From: Novipirellula galeiformis
GTDB lineage: Bacteria > Planctomycetota > Planctomycetia > Pirellulales > Pirellulaceae
Direction of reading: 5' to 3'
Assembly: GCF_007860095.1 (NCBI RefSeq)
Contig: NZ_SJPT01000004.1
Span: 283,260 to 347,259 of the forward strand
DNA: 64,000 nucleotides
The translations under genes and the position numbers were made by a program. Under the pieces are notes generated by a model, which was not told the origin of the DNA, searched no databases, and was given only the letters and a program-made list of their open reading frames with translations. Below, one piece after another: positions 63,526 through 64,000 of the stretch; the stretch's first letter is position 1; each line of letters opens with the position of its first letter.

Positions 63526-64000
63526 GTGAAATCCATTCGTTGCCAACTCGCTGAGCTCCAAGATCTGCCCGCCATATTGCCCGACCTACTGAAGGATTTG
63601 TCGATCGGGCGTGCTCAGATCGTCGTTGACCAAATCCGAGGCCTGCTCGATGACGGTAACCAAGACTGTGTGCTCGTTGTGGCCGCTTATGACGCTCAAA
63701 ACGCAACGGAAAAACCGCTCGCTGCGGCGGTTGCAACGCATCCGCCGGCGAAAAAGGGTGCCATTTCTGGCACAGGAAAACAGACCTCCACGGCGTCTTC
63801 TCATGACTCAGCGACCCTGCTTCACGCGGGCTGGGTCACCGACGTTTCGGAAGCCAGCCGACCGCTGATAATCAGCGCAATAAAAAAGCAACTCGACGAG
63901 ACACTTTCCAAACGGGGTGTTCATTTTGTACAGTGGTCGAGTGATCAGAGCAGCCTATCGGAGATTGGGGAAGCTTGGTTTGAAGGCCTGGGCTTCGACT
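63526..64000 (+). CDS. Truncated ORF, possible GNAT-like protein (right edge)
   Basis: Open for 158 codons from GTG 63526 through the window end, so it is absent from ORF lists that require a stop. It starts VKSIRCQLAELQDLPAILPD, followed by VVDQIRGLLDDGNQDCVLVV, a variable Lys/Ser/Thr-rich loop, then LHAGWVTDVSEASRPLIISA and ends ...LSEIGEAWFEGLGFD. The pattern (EAWFEGLGF at a C-terminal strand) is reminiscent of GNAT-fold acetyltransferases but not decisive. It is divergent from the PDZ gene. Confidence 0.55.
   Translation, partial: MKSIRCQLAELQDLPAILPDLLKDLSIGRAQIVVDQIRGLLDDGNQDCVLVVAAYDAQNATEKPLAAAVATHPPAKKGAISGTGKQTSTASSHDSATLLHAGWVTDVSEASRPLIISAIKKQLDETLSKRGVHFVQWSSDQSSLSEIGEAWFEGLGFD

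Overview
The window looks like a chromosomal segment of a planctomycete, most likely a Pirellulaceae member close to Rhodopirellula. The signs are two DUF1559 proteins with type IV pilin-like N-termini, an SHD1-domain protein, a SecD-SecF fusion, a PTPMT1-type phosphatase, a small lipoprotein of planctomycete type, moderately GC-rich DNA, many GTG/TTG starts and long intergenic stretches. These assignments come from recognising families by eye; no database search was run.

Left part (1-9.7 kb, all minus strand): an envelope block read as yajC, secDF, a secreted M28 peptidase with PDZ domain, an OmpH/Skp chaperone, lpxC, lpxA and a Gfo/Idh/MocA oxidoreductase that overlaps lpxA by 4 bp and runs off the left edge. 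It joins protein export, outer-membrane chaperoning and lipid A synthesis. From 10 to 25.5 kb come mixed housekeeping genes: a DegT aminotransferase, surE, an SRPBCC-epimerase fusion, a sigma-70 factor, a MerR/B12-binding regulator next to a PTPMT1-like phosphatase, glgC, ferredoxin-NADP reductase, an SHD1 protein, hemY, slyX, a zinc metallopeptidase and a DUF218 protein.

Middle part (25.5-45.5 kb): a poorly coding stretch with one small ORF, tRNA-Asp(GUC) with a clear terminator, a small DUF6868-like membrane protein, an orphan superfamily 2 helicase, a membrane-anchored M28 peptidase, pepF, a beta-CASP ribonuclease, a FloA flotillin flanked by minisatellites, an alpha/beta hydrolase, a translationally coupled moaD-moaE-cysteine desulfurase operon, a FHA-GAF histidine kinase and a MoxR ATPase.

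Right part (45.5-64 kb): a surface or glycan cluster (two GT4 glycosyltransferases around a WecE-like sugar aminotransferase) converges on a carotenoid desaturase. Then comes a tandem duplication of a two-gene cassette (carboxypeptidase-regulatory-like lipoprotein plus DUF1559 protein), followed by greA, a 15-bp minisatellite, yacG, a divergent pair of secreted proteins, ndk, a small lipoprotein, a two-PDZ protein and a truncated ORF at the right edge.

Non-coding structure is the most unusual part. There are four copies of a long imperfect palindrome, two copies of a 107-bp CTAG-bounded MITE-like element, several minisatellites, and a pair of duplicated DUF1559 genes of which one has lost its ATG while both keep a Shine-Dalgarno motif 8 nt before an in-frame ATT. 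No rRNA, CRISPR array, prophage or intact transposase was seen.
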